Assembly (NCBI GenBank): GCA_019973575.1
Contig: BPUI01000001.1
Coordinates: forward strand, 682,001 to 746,000
DNA: 64,000 nucleotides
Source of the DNA: Gemmatimonadetes bacterium T265
Lineage (GTDB): Bacteria > Gemmatimonadota > Gemmatimonadetes > Gemmatimonadales > Gemmatimonadaceae
Direction of reading: 5' to 3'
The notes under the pieces are model-generated. The model searched no databases. It was not told the DNA's origin and worked only from the letters and a program-made list of their open reading frames with translations. How positions within the stretch are numbered: position 1 is the first letter of the stretch; every line of letters begins with the position of its first letter. Made by a program: the position numbers and the translations under genes. Shown piece by piece: positions 15,901 through 25,544 of this stretch.

Positions 15901-17484
15901 TTATCGCAGCGGGGGCGTGCTCGCGGGCGGCCGACGGTGCCGCGTCGCCTGCTCGTAGGCGTAGGTGAGCCGGAAGAGCGTCGCCTCGCTCCACGCCCGC
16001 CCGAAGAACGTCATCCCGGCCGGCAAGGCGCCGCGCGTGATGCCCATCGGCACCTGGACCGCCGGCCATCCCGTGATCGGCGAGAAGATCTGGCTGTTGT
16101 CCCCGGCCGGCGTGTTCAGGTCGCCGATGAGCCGGGGCGGGTTGCTCCATGTCGGGTAGACGAGCGCGTCGACGGTGAACCCGTCCATCGCCCGCAGGAC
16201 CACGGCGCGCACCGCGTCGCGGAGCCGCTCCTCCGCCGCGCACGCCGGGTTCCGCTCCGGCGGCACAGTCGCGCGCCGCGCCTCGGTGAGGCGCGTCTCG
16301 ATCGACGGATGAAAGCGTCCCGAGCGGACGACGGCGTCGAGGGTGCGCACGGGCGTGCGCCCGCCGGTGCTCGCCATCCAGCGCTCGAGGTCGTACTTGA
16401 AGCGGTTGCAGTCCCCCGTCTCGACGCGGAGGAGCGAGTCGAGTCCGGGCATCGGCACGCTGTCGAGCACGACCGCGCCCGCGCGGCGCAGGTCGGCGAC
16501 CGCCCGGTCGAAGACGGCCAGCACCTCCGGGTCGGCCGACGGGCGCGCGTACGCCTGGCGCAGCACGCCGATGCGCGCGCCGCGCAGGCCGTCGGGGGCG
16601 AGCGCGGCCGCGTAGTCGGGGAGCGGGTGCGCGCGGGCGGGGGCGGTGGTCGGGTCGGCCGGGTCGGGGCCGGCGACGACCTGGAACACCGCGACCGCGT
16701 CGGCGACGGTGCGCGCCATCGGGCCGGCGACGTCGTAGGCGAGGTTGAGGGGGACGACGCCGGCGCGGCTCGTGAGCCCCATCGTCGAGCGGATGCCGAC
16801 GAGGGCCTGGTGTGACGACGGCCCGCGGATCGAGTTGCCGGTGTCGGTGCCGAGGCCGACCTCGCCGAGGTTGGCGGCGACGGCGGCCGCGGTGCCGCCG
16901 CTCGACCCGGCGGTCACGCGGTCGAGGGCGTAGGGGTTCTTGGTGTACCCGGGGAGGATGGAGCTGACGGTCTCGTAGGGCGTGAACGCGAACTCCGCCA
17001 TGTTGGCCTTCGCGAGCACGACCGCGCCCGCCTCGCGCACGCGGCGCACCATCGTCGCGTCGCGCGTCGGGACGTAGCCGGCGAGCGCGAGCGAGCCCGC
17101 GGTGGTCTGGAGGCCGGCGGTCTCGAAGTTGTCCTTCACGACCACCGGGACGCAGTGGAGCGCGCCTAACGGCCCGCCGGCGCGGGCGCGCGCGTCGAGC
17201 GAGTCGGCGACGCGCCCCGCGTCGGGGTTGACGACGACGAGCGCGTTCACGGCCGGGCCGTTCTTGTCGTAGGCGGCGATGCGGCGCAGGTAGCGGTCGA
17301 CGAGGTCGCGGCAGGTGAGCGCGCCCGCGCGCAGGGCCGCGTGGAGCTCGGCGATCGTCGTCTCTTCCACCCGGAACGGCGCGGGCGCGGCCGGGGACTG
17401 CGCCGCCGCGGGCGCCGGGCGCGCGGCGGCGAGCGCCGTGCCTAACGCGAAGACGGCGGGCGAGGGGCGCGGGCGGCGGGGCAT
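15901..17484 (-). CDS. Exported amidase-signature hydrolase
   Basis: 527 residues from the ATG at 17484, chosen because it gives a normal signal peptide (MPRRPRPSPAV to PAAAQ); the frame is open further upstream without support. The catalytic Lys is in VVVKDNFET, and the Ser-rich region reads TAGSSGGTAAA followed by TDTGNSIRGPSS (nucleophile in the second). Gly is replaced by Asn in the usual DTGGSIR. Amidase-signature enzymes cleave a wide range of amides, and no specific substrate can be named. The gene sits upstream of the propeller-GGDEF-EAL gene on the same strand with a 46-bp gap, so they may be co-transcribed. Confidence 0.87.
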   Translation of the reverse strand: MPRRPRPSPAVFALGTALAAARPAPAAAQSPAAPAPFRVEETTIAELHAALRAGALTCRDLVDRYLRRIAAYDKNGPAVNALVVVNPDAGRVADSLDARARAGGPLGALHCVPVVVKDNFETAGLQTTAGSLALAGYVPTRDATMVRRVREAGAVVLAKANMAEFAFTPYETVSSILPGYTKNPYALDRVTAGSSGGTAAAVAANLGEVGLGTDTGNSIRGPSSHQALVGIRSTMGLTSRAGVVPLNLAYDVAGPMARTVADAVAVFQVVAGPDPADPTTAPARAHPLPDYAAALAPDGLRGARIGVLRQAYARPSADPEVLAVFDRAVADLRRAGAVVLDSVPMPGLDSLLRVETGDCNRFKYDLERWMASTGGRTPVRTLDAVVRSGRFHPSIETRLTEARRATVPPERNPACAAEERLRDAVRAVVLRAMDGFTVDALVYPTWSNPPRLIGDLNTPAGDNSQIFSPITGWPAVQVPMGITRGALPAGMTFFGRAWSEATLFRLTYAYEQATRHRRPPASTPPLR

Positions 17485-17585
17485 CGGGGCGTGGTGGCGG
17501 GGGTGGGGTGGGCGCGCCCGTAGTCTAGAACGACTCGCGACCGCGGCGCTTGCCAACCCCGGCGCGGGCGGTCCAGATTGGCGCC

Positions 17586-18215
17586 GTGCCCTCCGCATCG
17601 CCCCGCGACTCCGCCGCACCGCCAGCGACGCCTGAGGCCGGGCGGACGCGGTGGGTCGAGCTGTCCGCCGCGCTCACCGCGGTGGTCGTCTCCGTCGGAT
17701 CGCTGCTCATCGCCCGCCACCAGGCCGAGGTGATGGACCGGCAGCTCGCGGCGAGCGTGTGGCCGCTCGTCGAGTTCGACACGAGCAACGAGGGCGACGA
17801 CGGGAAGCCCCGGCTCGCGCTCACGCTGCACAACTCCGGCGTCGGCCCCACGCGCGTGCGCAGCGTCCGGCTCGCGTACAAGGGCCGGCCGATGCGGGGC
17901 GCGGTCGAGCTGCTGCGGACGTGCTGCCTGGCCGCCGTCGACACGGCGCACTCGGTCACGACCTCGACGAGCGACGTCACGGGGCGCGTGTTGACCGCGG
18001 GGCGGAGCGTGGACTTTCTCGTCCTCCCGCCCGACACGGGGCAGCGCGCGCTGTTCTCGGCCTTTAACCGCGAGCGCTTCGCGGTCACGCTGCGCGTGTG
18101 CTACTGCTCCGTGCTCGAGGACTGCTGGGTAGTGGAGTCCGACGGCCACGGCGGCGCCGAGCCAGCGCCCGTGGCGTCGTGTGCCGCGGAGCGGAAGGCG
18201 ACGCAGTACCGGTGA
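17586..18215 (+). CDS. Membrane-anchored protein of unknown function
   Basis: 209 residues from the GTG at 17586 (a TTG further upstream is less likely). A Pro/Ala-rich start is followed by one membrane span (about residues 25-45, AALTAVVVSVGSLLIA) and a soluble domain with LALTLHNSGVGPTRV, resembling the beta-rich domains of membrane-associated proteins of unknown role. It contains several cysteines (RTCCLAA, VCYCSVLEDCW) that could pair outside the membrane. It is divergent from the amidase and convergent with the DUF2076 gene. I do not recognise a named family. Confidence 0.6.
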   Translation: MPSASPRDSAAPPATPEAGRTRWVELSAALTAVVVSVGSLLIARHQAEVMDRQLAASVWPLVEFDTSNEGDDGKPRLALTLHNSGVGPTRVRSVRLAYKGRPMRGAVELLRTCCLAAVDTAHSVTTSTSDVTGRVLTAGRSVDFLVLPPDTGQRALFSAFNRERFAVTLRVCYCSVLEDCWVVESDGHGGAEPAPVASCAAERKATQYR

Positions 18216-18271
18216 GCCCTCGGCGCGCCGAGGCGTGGACGCGTTAGGCGTCCGCCGGCGCCGGGGCGGCG

Positions 18272-19117
18272 TCAGCTGTTGAAGCTGTCATCGCCGCCGC
18301 CGAAGTCGCCGCCGCCGCCGTCGTCGCCCGTGTCGGCGAAGCCGGACTGGTCGGAGTCGTCGGCCGGGTAGTCGCCCGGTTGGTAGGCGGTGTCGTCGGC
18401 GTAGCCCCCCGTGTCCCCGCCCGACACGCCGCCCGGGTCGTACGCCGTGGGCGGGTCATCGTCGCTCCGCCCGGCGTTGTCGGCGAAGTTGTCGACCGAC
18501 GCGAGCCCCTGCCCGCCGTCCCCGTAGCCCGTGCCGCCGGAAACGGCGTCGCCGAGCAGGCCGCTCCCGCCCCCGCCGAGGAACCCGCTCCCGCCGCCGC
18601 CGAGCAGGCCGCCGCCGCCGTGGCCGCCGAACAGGTTCTCGACTCCTTGGAAGAGCAGGGCCCCGCCGGCGATTCCGGCCGCGGTCTGTGCGGCGCTCCG
18701 CAGGAAGGACGGCTGGCCGGCGCCGGACTGCACCGCGCTCGCGATCTGCGACCCATAGCTGGGCTGGGCGTACCCGCCCCCGTACGGCGCGCCGGAGCCG
18801 GGCGGCGGCTGCGGCGTTGACGGAGCCGACCGACCCCCACCGAACAGGCTGCCGAGGAACCCGCCGCCGCCTGACGCGTGCTGTCCCTGCTGCTGGGTTT
18901 GCGCGAGCTGCTGCTCCAACGCGTGAATGCGGTCCTGCGCGGCGTGCAGCGCGTAATCCTGCATGAGCACCGTCTGCGCGAGGATGTAGGGCGCGTCGGG
19001 CTGCGCCTGGACCGTCTGGCGGATCAGCCCGTCGGCTTCGGCGTCCTTGTTCGCCGCCTGCGTCTGCCGCAGGCGGTTGAGGAGGGGCATCAGAACGTCG
19101 CGTTCTTGTGGAGTCAT
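18272..19117 (-). CDS. DUF2076 family protein with Gly-rich, acidic tail
   Basis: 281 residues from the ATG at 19117, where the DUF2076 consensus begins (MTPQERDVLMPLLNRL). The N-terminal helical part (1-90) includes PDAPYILAQTVLMQDYAL and a Gln-rich coiled segment. The middle has Gly-rich stretches around a hydrophobic segment (about 130-195), and the C-terminal 90 residues are Asp/Gly-rich. DUF2076 proteins are described as periplasmic or membrane-associated with no known activity. Its length and tail match the family. It is convergent with the gene at 17586. Confidence 0.85.
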   Translation of the reverse strand: MTPQERDVLMPLLNRLRQTQAANKDAEADGLIRQTVQAQPDAPYILAQTVLMQDYALHAAQDRIHALEQQLAQTQQQGQHASGGGGFLGSLFGGGRSAPSTPQPPPGSGAPYGGGYAQPSYGSQIASAVQSGAGQPSFLRSAAQTAAGIAGGALLFQGVENLFGGHGGGGLLGGGGSGFLGGGGSGLLGDAVSGGTGYGDGGQGLASVDNFADNAGRSDDDPPTAYDPGGVSGGDTGGYADDTAYQPGDYPADDSDQSGFADTGDDGGGGDFGGGDDSFNS

Positions 19118-19216
19118 CGGTCGAGTCTCCCGGGTGCGTGCGCTGGCGGAGTACGGCGCGCGTCGCGGGCGCAACATGCGGGCCGGGCGGACGCGTCCCG
19201 CGCCGGATCCCTCGTG

Positions 19217-20560
19217 CTACCGGAGCAGCGGGTACGCGGCGCGCGCGTTCTCGCGCAGCACCATCCGCGCGATCTGCTCGGCCCGCGCGCGGTCCACCTC
19301 GCCGTCGCGCAGCATCCCGGTGAGGGCGAGCGTGAGCCCACGCCGCGCCGTGGCGGCCGCGACCCACGCGCCCTGCTCCCACCCCTGCCCCGGCCCGCCG
19401 TCGAACGCGTCGCTGCCGTAGAGCACCTTTTCCGGCCACTCGCCGAGCCACGGCCGGAGCACGCCCGCGAGCACCGCCGGTTCGGCCACGAGGTCCATCA
19501 TCGACACGTCCGCGTACACGTTGGGCTTCGCGAGCAGCCCCTGCGTCTCGGCGACGAGCGGCCACCCGCCGTGGACGAGGACGAAATTCGTTCCGCGGAG
19601 CGACGAATCGTTGAGCGCCGGCTCGAGGAGGTGCGGCGCGCTCCCGCGCGGCGAGTAGAAGCCGCCGAACAGCTCGAGCACGTGGATCTGGACGGCCATC
19701 CCGCGGCGCCCGGCCGCGCGCGCGATCTCGCGGAACAGGTAGTCCTGGAGCGCCTTGTACTCGGCGTGCGGCGGCGTCCCGCCCGCGGCGTAGCGGGCGT
19801 AGACGCGCCGCGCGAGCGCGGGGTCGGGGTCGTCGAAGTCGAGCGGCCGCAGGTACGCCGCCTCGAACTTCACGGACACCGCGCCCGCGTGCCACTGCCG
19901 GTCGAGCGTGGGGCCCACGACGCGCCGCACGTAGTCGTCGAGCGTCGGAGGGAGCGCGGCGAGTTTGAGGTCGCGGAGGTAGCGGCGGAGGAGCGCGGCC
20001 TCGCGCGGGTACAGCGGGCGCACGTCGGGCGAGCGCGCCGCCTCGCCGCGCACGTCGAGCGGGAGCATGAGCGCGTCGACGAAGGTCACCCAGCGGAAGC
20101 GCGGCGCGTCGAGCCCGGGGCCCATCGCGACGCGGTTGGCGAGCATCACGTCCACGCCGGCCTGGTCGAGCGCCCAGGCCGGGAAGCGCGCGCCCTCGCG
20201 CGCCTGCACGCGCGCCGCGGCGGCCGCGACCGCCGGCCCGGTGTCGGCCGCCGTTAGGCCGTAAAGGGCGCGCCGCGCGGCGCGCCACGCCGGGTGCTCG
20301 GGGCGGAGCCGCGCGGGCAGGGCGAACGGGGGGATGCCGTCGAGCGGGAGCGCGTCGTACTCGGTGTCCGGCGGCGCGCCGGGGGCGACCGGGCGCATCG
20401 GGTGCGCGTGCGCGTCGACGGCCCGCACGGTCGCGACGTAGGCACCGAGTGCGGAGTCCGCCGGCGCCGGCAACGCGGGCGCCTGTGCGGGCAGGCGCCC
20501 GGCCGCGAAGAAGCCCGCGACGGCGGTGACGAGGGCGGTGGCGTGCGGCAGGCGGATCAC
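19217..20560 (-). CDS. Exported amidohydrolase_2-type metal-dependent hydrolase
   Basis: 447 residues from a GTG at 20560, selected to give a signal peptide ending at LPAQ; the frame stays open further upstream. VDAHAHP (metal ligands), VQIHVLE, a histidine in LVHGGWP and the late YGSDAFD aspartate are the expected metal-binding elements of the amidohydrolase-2 TIM barrel. Members are hydrolases or decarboxylases with varied small-molecule substrates. The start codon is uncertain because no clear ribosome-binding site precedes it. It stands alone, with its own strand change on both sides. Confidence 0.75.
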   Translation of the reverse strand: MIRLPHATALVTAVAGFFAAGRLPAQAPALPAPADSALGAYVATVRAVDAHAHPMRPVAPGAPPDTEYDALPLDGIPPFALPARLRPEHPAWRAARRALYGLTAADTGPAVAAAAARVQAREGARFPAWALDQAGVDVMLANRVAMGPGLDAPRFRWVTFVDALMLPLDVRGEAARSPDVRPLYPREAALLRRYLRDLKLAALPPTLDDYVRRVVGPTLDRQWHAGAVSVKFEAAYLRPLDFDDPDPALARRVYARYAAGGTPPHAEYKALQDYLFREIARAAGRRGMAVQIHVLELFGGFYSPRGSAPHLLEPALNDSSLRGTNFVLVHGGWPLVAETQGLLAKPNVYADVSMMDLVAEPAVLAGVLRPWLGEWPEKVLYGSDAFDGGPGQGWEQGAWVAAATARRGLTLALTGMLRDGEVDRARAEQIARMVLRENARAAYPLLR

Positions 20561-20739
20561 GGACGCGGCGTGCGGGGCGGACGACCGGCGGGGATCGCGC
20601 AATATCGCACCACCCACGCGGGGCGGGCGCGGCGCCCGCTCCCGCTTGACGACGGATGGCGCGGGCCGCAGTGTCCCGGGGCACGTCGTCAGCACTCGCC
20701 CGCCGCACCGCCGTACCCGCGCGCCCCGGGACGCTTCCG

Positions 20740-21111
20740 ATGGTGAACACCGCGCTCCGTTCCGACGCCACGCTTGCCGAGTGGCTGGCCGCCCGCGCCC
20801 AGGCGGTTACGCCTCGCCGGCTCGCGCTCGACCTGCTCGGCGGCGGCCTCGCCGTCGGAGCGGCGGCGCTGTGGCGGCCGCGCGGCTGGCCTGCGCTCCT
20901 GGCGGTCGGACTGTGCTTCGTCGCGTTCGGCGCGTGGGCCGTCGCCGAGCGTCAGGTGGCGGAGCGCGCCGCCGCGGCGCCGTTGGCCCCGCGCGAGGCG
21001 GTCGGCCCGTGGCGGACCGTGCGCGCCCTCGCCGCCGTCGTCGGGACGCTCGCCGCCGGCCTGCTCGGCGTCGTGCTGCTGTTCGGCGTGCTCGGAACCT
21101 GGATTAGCTGA
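20740..21111 (+). CDS. Small membrane protein, unknown function
   Basis: 123 residues from the ATG at 20740. Two hydrophobic segments lie close together (about 30-70, LLGGGLAVGAAAL and ALLAVGLCFVAFGAWAV) with a third at the C-terminus (about 98-120, VVGTLAAGLLGVVLLFGVLG). An in-frame upstream start would add 28 Arg/Ala-rich residues of no obvious character. No family recognised; probably an inner-membrane protein. It precedes a lipoprotein gene on the same strand, about 120 bp away. Confidence 0.5.
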   Translation: MVNTALRSDATLAEWLAARAQAVTPRRLALDLLGGGLAVGAAALWRPRGWPALLAVGLCFVAFGAWAVAERQVAERAAAAPLAPREAVGPWRTVRALAAVVGTLAAGLLGVVLLFGVLGTWIS

Positions 21112-21232
21112 CCGCAGGCCGCGACGCCGCGCCGCCCGTGCGCGCGCGGCCGGCCTACGTGACGGGGATGCGGCGCGGCGGGTAGTGTCCGCACGGCGTG
21201 TTCAGGCGCCGCTCCGTCCGGGAGACCCGCCG

Positions 21233-21634
21233 ATGCCCAACCGTTCCCACTCCGCGCTCGCCGTGTTCGGCGCGCTCCTGCTCGCCGGCTGTTCGACCGC
21301 GCCCGACGGCGGCGTCATCTGCACCGCGGTGTTCGCGTACGGCGTGGTCGTCGAGATCCGCGACTCGGTGTCGGGGGCGCCGCTCGCGGCCGGGGCGCGC
21401 GGCGCGGTCCACGACGGCGCTTACGTCGACTCGCTGCGCCCGGCCGAAGCGGTCAGTTCGGACACGACGTCGCTGTACTCGCGCGAGGCCGCGGGGGAGC
21501 GCGCCGGCACGTACGCGATCGAGGTCGTCCGGTCCGGATACCGGACGTGGACGAAGAGCGGCGTGACGGTGACCCGCGACGCGTGTCACGTACGACCGCA
21601 GCGGGTGCGCGCGGCGCTCGTGCCGAACGGCTGA
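21233..21634 (+). CDS. Small lipoprotein with a carboxypeptidase-regulatory-like domain
   Basis: 133 residues. GGGAG is 8 nt before the ATG. A lipobox (LLLAGC, Cys at about residue 19) ends the signal peptide. The mature part reads as one beta-sandwich: VVVEIRDSVSGAPLA at the start and GTYAIEVVRSGYRTW later are typical of CarboxypepD_reg/PEGA-like domains, with an additional conserved-looking Cys pair. Probably an outer-membrane or periplasm-facing lipoprotein of unknown role. Confidence 0.7.
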   Translation: MPNRSHSALAVFGALLLAGCSTAPDGGVICTAVFAYGVVVEIRDSVSGAPLAAGARGAVHDGAYVDSLRPAEAVSSDTTSLYSREAAGERAGTYAIEVVRSGYRTWTKSGVTVTRDACHVRPQRVRAALVPNG

Positions 21635-21855
21635 CTCCGGGCGGCCGACGCGCGTCGCGTCGCCGGCCGCCCACCGCTCGCGTGTCTGCCCCGGGCGCGC
21701 GACATCGGCCGCCGCGAAGAGAAGCCGAATGCTTCAGCGGAGGCGCGATGGGGCCGCGGGCGCAGTCGGGGGTGGGCAGGCGTGGTCGAAACGCTCGCGT
21801 CCGGGCTCGACGCGTCCTGTTACCGCGGCGATGAGCGACTGTTAGGCAATAGCGA

Positions 21856-21902
21856 CGCGGGGCGCCGAGCCCGGGGTTGACCCCGGAGTCCGGCGCCCCG
21901 CG
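21856..21902. terminator. Strong hairpin between convergent genes
   Basis: A 12-bp perfect outer stem (21856-21867 with 21891-21902) encloses a second 6-bp stem with a TTGA loop (21871-21876 with 21881-21886). It sits about 30 bp after the stop of the minus-strand gene at 21933 and about 220 bp after the lipoprotein. There is no U-tract, so it is either a GC-rich terminator or just a stable structure. The rest of 21635-21855 shows no gene. Confidence 0.55.
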
Positions 21903-21932
21903 GGTACGCGGTGCGGCTGCGGCCTCGCGCGC

Positions 21933-22199
21933 TCACTCGTTCTGCCAGACGGTGTAGTGCGAACTGAGGTCCGAGTTGTTCTGCACGACCAGTTGGTGCG
22001 TTCCGACGCCGGGCGTGTCGAGGACGCAGACGGACGTCTCGTCGGTGTCGACCAGCCGGCCCGCGTCGTCGTAGACCCAGCAGTCGATGTCCCGGCCACT
22101 CGTCCCGCGGACGATGATCCGGTTGTCGTTGAGGCCGACCCAGACGGAGTGCGCGCGCACGCTGCGGGGGGAGATCGAACTCGAGAGCACGTAGGACAT
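21933..22199 (-). CDS. Small beta-rich protein, PPC-like domain
   Basis: 88 residues. After a short Ser-rich start, the sequence reads as a compact beta domain (WVGLNDNRIIVRGTSG, CWVYDDAGRLVDTD, GTHQLVVQNNSD) similar in character to bacterial pre-peptidase C-terminal domains. Two cysteines could form a disulphide, yet there is no signal peptide. Either a small free-standing protein or the surviving C-terminal domain of a larger secreted one. Its start abuts the truncated sigma-factor remnant on the opposite strand, so the breakpoint of a rearrangement may lie at about 22200. Confidence 0.5.
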   Translation of the reverse strand: MSYVLSSSISPRSVRAHSVWVGLNDNRIIVRGTSGRDIDCWVYDDAGRLVDTDETSVCVLDTPGVGTHQLVVQNNSDLSSHYTVWQNE

Positions 22200-22202
22200 G
22201 GC

Positions 22203-22466
22203 GTCGGCGGCGCGGCGATCGCGGTGCCGCTCGAGGAGGACACCGCGACCGCGCCCGAGCGCGACGTCGACGTGGTCGCGCTCGACGAGGCGTTGACGCG
22301 GCTGGCCGCGCTCGACCCGCGGCAGGCGCGCGTGGTCGAGCTGCGCTACTTCGCGGGGCTCGAGGTCGAGGAGACGGCGGAGGTGCTCGGGATCTCGCGG
22401 GCGACGGTGGCGCGGGAGTGGGCGATGGCGCGGGCGTGGCTGCGGCGCGAGCTCGAGCCGGCGTGA
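22203..22466 (+). pseudogene. Truncated ECF sigma factor (region 4 only)
   Basis: About 88 codons match the C-terminal half of ECF sigma factors of the type paired with Ser/Thr kinases: ALDEALTRLAALDPRQARVV, then FAGLEVEETAEVLGISRATV (the helix-turn-helix of region 4) and AMARAWLRREL. The region-2 half (about 100 residues) that binds core polymerase and the -10 element is missing; upstream, the same frame runs antisense through the small gene at 21933. The stop overlaps the kinase start (TGATG), as in intact sigma-kinase pairs. Without region 2 it cannot act as a normal sigma factor. Confidence 0.75.
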
Positions 22467-25400
22467 TGCGCGTGGCCGACGGTCCCGAGCGCGCGGCGCC
22501 CGCGGGCTACGAACGCGTCAAGGCGGTCTTCGGCGAGGCGCTCGAGCGCCGGTCGGCAGAGCGCGCGGCGTTCGTCGCGGACGCGTGCGGCGGCGACGCG
22601 GCGCTCCGCGCGGAGGTCGAGTCGCTGCTCGCCGTGCACGAGCGGAGCGGCGGGTTCCTGCTCGAGCCGCTCCGGCGCCTAACGGGCGACCCGCTCGCGG
22701 GCGCCCCCGCGACGTCGGACCCGGACGGCGGGGCGCGGCGCGCGGCGCCGCGCGACGAGCCGCCGCCGCGCGCGGTCGGGGACCGGTACGTGGTCGAGCG
22801 CGAGATCGGCCGCGGCGGGATGGAGGTCGTGTATCTCGCGCGCGACCTGCGGGTGGACCGCCCGGTCGCGGTCAAGATGCTGCGCGCGGAGCTCGCGGAC
22901 GGGGTCGACGCCGAGCGGTTCGTGCGCGAGGCGCGCATCGCGGCGTCGTGCCGGCAGCCGCGCATCCTGCCCCTGCTCGACGTCGGCGGAGGCGGACGGG
23001 CGGCCGTACTTCGTCACGCCCTGGGTCGACGGGGAGTCGCTCCGCGAGCGGCTGGCGCGGGAGCGGCAGCTGCCCGTCGAGGACGCGCTGCGGATCACGG
23101 GCCAGGTCGCGGAGGCGCTGGGCCACGCCCACGCGCGCGGCGTGCTGCACCGGGACGTGACGCCGGGGAACATCCTGCTCTCGGCGGACGGGGCGTTCCT
23201 CGCCGACTTCGGGATCGCGCGCGCGGTGCTGGAGGCCGACGACGAGCAGCGGCTGACGTCGACGGGGATCGTCGTGGGCACGCCGGCGTACATGAGTCCG
23301 GAGCAGGGGTGCGGGGACCGGCACCTCGGCGCGCGGAGCGACCTGTACGCGCTCGCGTCGGTGACGTACGAAATGCTCGCGGGGCAGCCGCCGTTCATGG
23401 GACCGACGCCGCAGTCGGTGCTCGGGCAGAAGGCGGCGCACGAGCCGCAGAGTGTGAGGCGGCTGCGGCCGAGCGTGCCGGAGCACGTGGACGCGGCGTT
23501 GGGGCGGGCGCTGCGGCCGGTGCCTGCCGATCGATTCACGGACGTCGAGGCGTTTGTCGCGGTGCTCGGAGGCGGCGGCACGCCGCGGCGGCGGGCTACC
23601 CGCCGCGCGCCCACTACCGCCGGCATCGCGACCGTCATAGCTGCGTTAGGCGTAGCTTGGCTCTGGTCTGTGTTTCGCGAGCCCCCCGGCCGTCTCGAGG
23701 CCCGCGCGGGTGCGGCGCTCGCCCGATGGGACCGAGCCGGCGCCGAGTCGGACCTGCGCCGAGCCGTCGCGCTCGACTCGGCCGACCCGCGCGTCGCGCT
23801 CGGGCTCGCCCAGGTGATGGCGCTCCGGGGCGCGCCGCCGAGCGCTTGGCAGGCTTTGGCGCGGCGCGCGGCGCGCGACACTGCGGGGATCGATGCACGC
23901 GCGCGTCCGCGCGCGGCGGCGCTCGTGGCGATGGCGGACGGCGGACCCGCAAAAGCGTGCCCGCTCTGGCGTGCCGCCCGCGCGACCGCCGCCGCGGTCG
24001 CCGCTGACCGCGTGACGGACGTCGCGCTCGCCGATTGCCTCGTGGCCGACCAAGAAGTCGTGCAGGACGCCACGAGCCCATCGGGTTATCGATTCCGCAG
24101 CAGCCTGCACGAGGCGGCGGTGCTGTACGAGAGGGCGCTGGCCGAGGCGCCTAACATGGGCGACACGTTCGCGGCGCTGGTGCCGCGAATCATGGGCGTC
24201 CGCTACCTCGATCGCAACCGGCTCCGGTCCGGGTGGACCGCAGGTCCTGCCCGGGTGCGACTCGTCGCATACCCCGCGCTGGTAGACGATACGCTGAGCT
24301 TCGTGCCGTGGCGGCCCGTCGACCTGGCGCGGCCGGGCGCCACTTCCGGGACTGGCGGAGACGAGGATGCTGTCACGCGCAATATCCGGATTGTGCGGGC
24401 GCTGTGCGCGCGCTGGGTCCGTGTCGCGCCGGACGATCCACGCGCGCACGCCGCATTCGCCGAGGTCCTCGACGTCGCTGGCGAACTCGCGGACGGCGCC
24501 GAGTCGGCATTGCGTGAGGAGGGCGTGGCGCGCACCCTGCTCGCCCCACGCGCCGACGGTCCGAACGGGTCGCCCGAAGCATTCGTCGAACACGTCGGTG
24601 TCGCCGCGTCCGAGGTCCGGACGCTGATGAAGGCATCCCGATTCGCGGCGGCGCGGGCGCTCGCGGACACGATACTGACGTGGCCCAGACCGCGCACGCT
24701 CACCGGGGCCGCGCGGGAGGAGGTCGCCGAACGCGTGATCCCGCTTGCCGTGCTGACCGGGCGCATCGGGACGGCACTCTCGCTCGCGCAGACGTTCGTG
24801 GACGACTACCGGCTCGCCTCGCCCGACGGCCGAGTCACTACCGCGCCCCCGGCGCTCGCGCACACGGCCGTTGCGCTCGCCGTCTACTCGGCCGTCGGCG
24901 CGCCGGCCGACACCTTGCGCGCCCTGTTCGCGAGGGTACCGGGCGAGGTCCGCGACCTCGTCGCGCCGTCGCGCGATGCTCGTTCCGGTGCTCGAGCGCC
25001 CGCTCGCCATGGCGGCGCCGTCGCTCGGGGCGTCCGAAGCAGCGGCGGTCGACGCCGGTGATGGCGCGTTCCACCGCGCGACCATGCACCTGGCGCGGGG
25101 CGAGTTGGGCCGCGTACGCGCGATCCTGGACTCGGCCGCGGCCGCGCGCCGCGACCGGGTTCCCGGCGATATCACCGCGGACGTGGTCTATCCGGAAGTG
25201 TGGCTCCGCGCCGCGGTGGGCGACACGGTCGGGGCGACTGCGGCGCTCGACAACGAGTTGGGGGGCTCTCGGCGTCGCTGCTCTCGACGTTTCGCGACGG
25301 GGTTCGGGTCGGCGCTCTCGTCCGCTCGATGGCGTTGCGGGCCGAACTCGCCGCGCGAACCGGCCAGCAGCCGGCGGCACGACGCTGGTCGCGCGCGGTG

Positions 25401-25544
25401 CTCGACCTTTGGGGCGGCGGCGACCGACCGCTCTCGGAGTTGCTCGACCGCATGCGGCAGCTCGCGGCGGCGGCCGACCATCCCGCGCGGCCCGCGCGGG
25501 TTGTCACGCACTACCACTCACACGGAGGGATGGTCAATGACTAA
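22466..25544 (+). pseudogene. Ser/Thr protein kinase with C-terminal helical region, broken by three frame changes
   Basis: Reading frames must be switched three times to keep homology. Segment 1 (22466 to about 22987) holds the N-lobe: GRGGMEVVYLARD (P-loop) and VAVKML (Lys). Segment 2 (about 22988 to 24975) holds YFVTPWVDGESL, the catalytic loop HRDVTPGN, LADFGIARAV (DFG), GTPAYMSPEQ and most of a long helical, TPR-like region. Segment 3 (about 24976 to 25260) continues with MLVPVLERPLA. Segment 4 ends LLDRMRQL. The third break coincides with a run of six Gs where seven would restore the frame. The usual catalytic-loop Lys (HRDLKPEN) is Thr. Decay is the simplest reading, sequencing error the main alternative. 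Confidence 0.75.
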
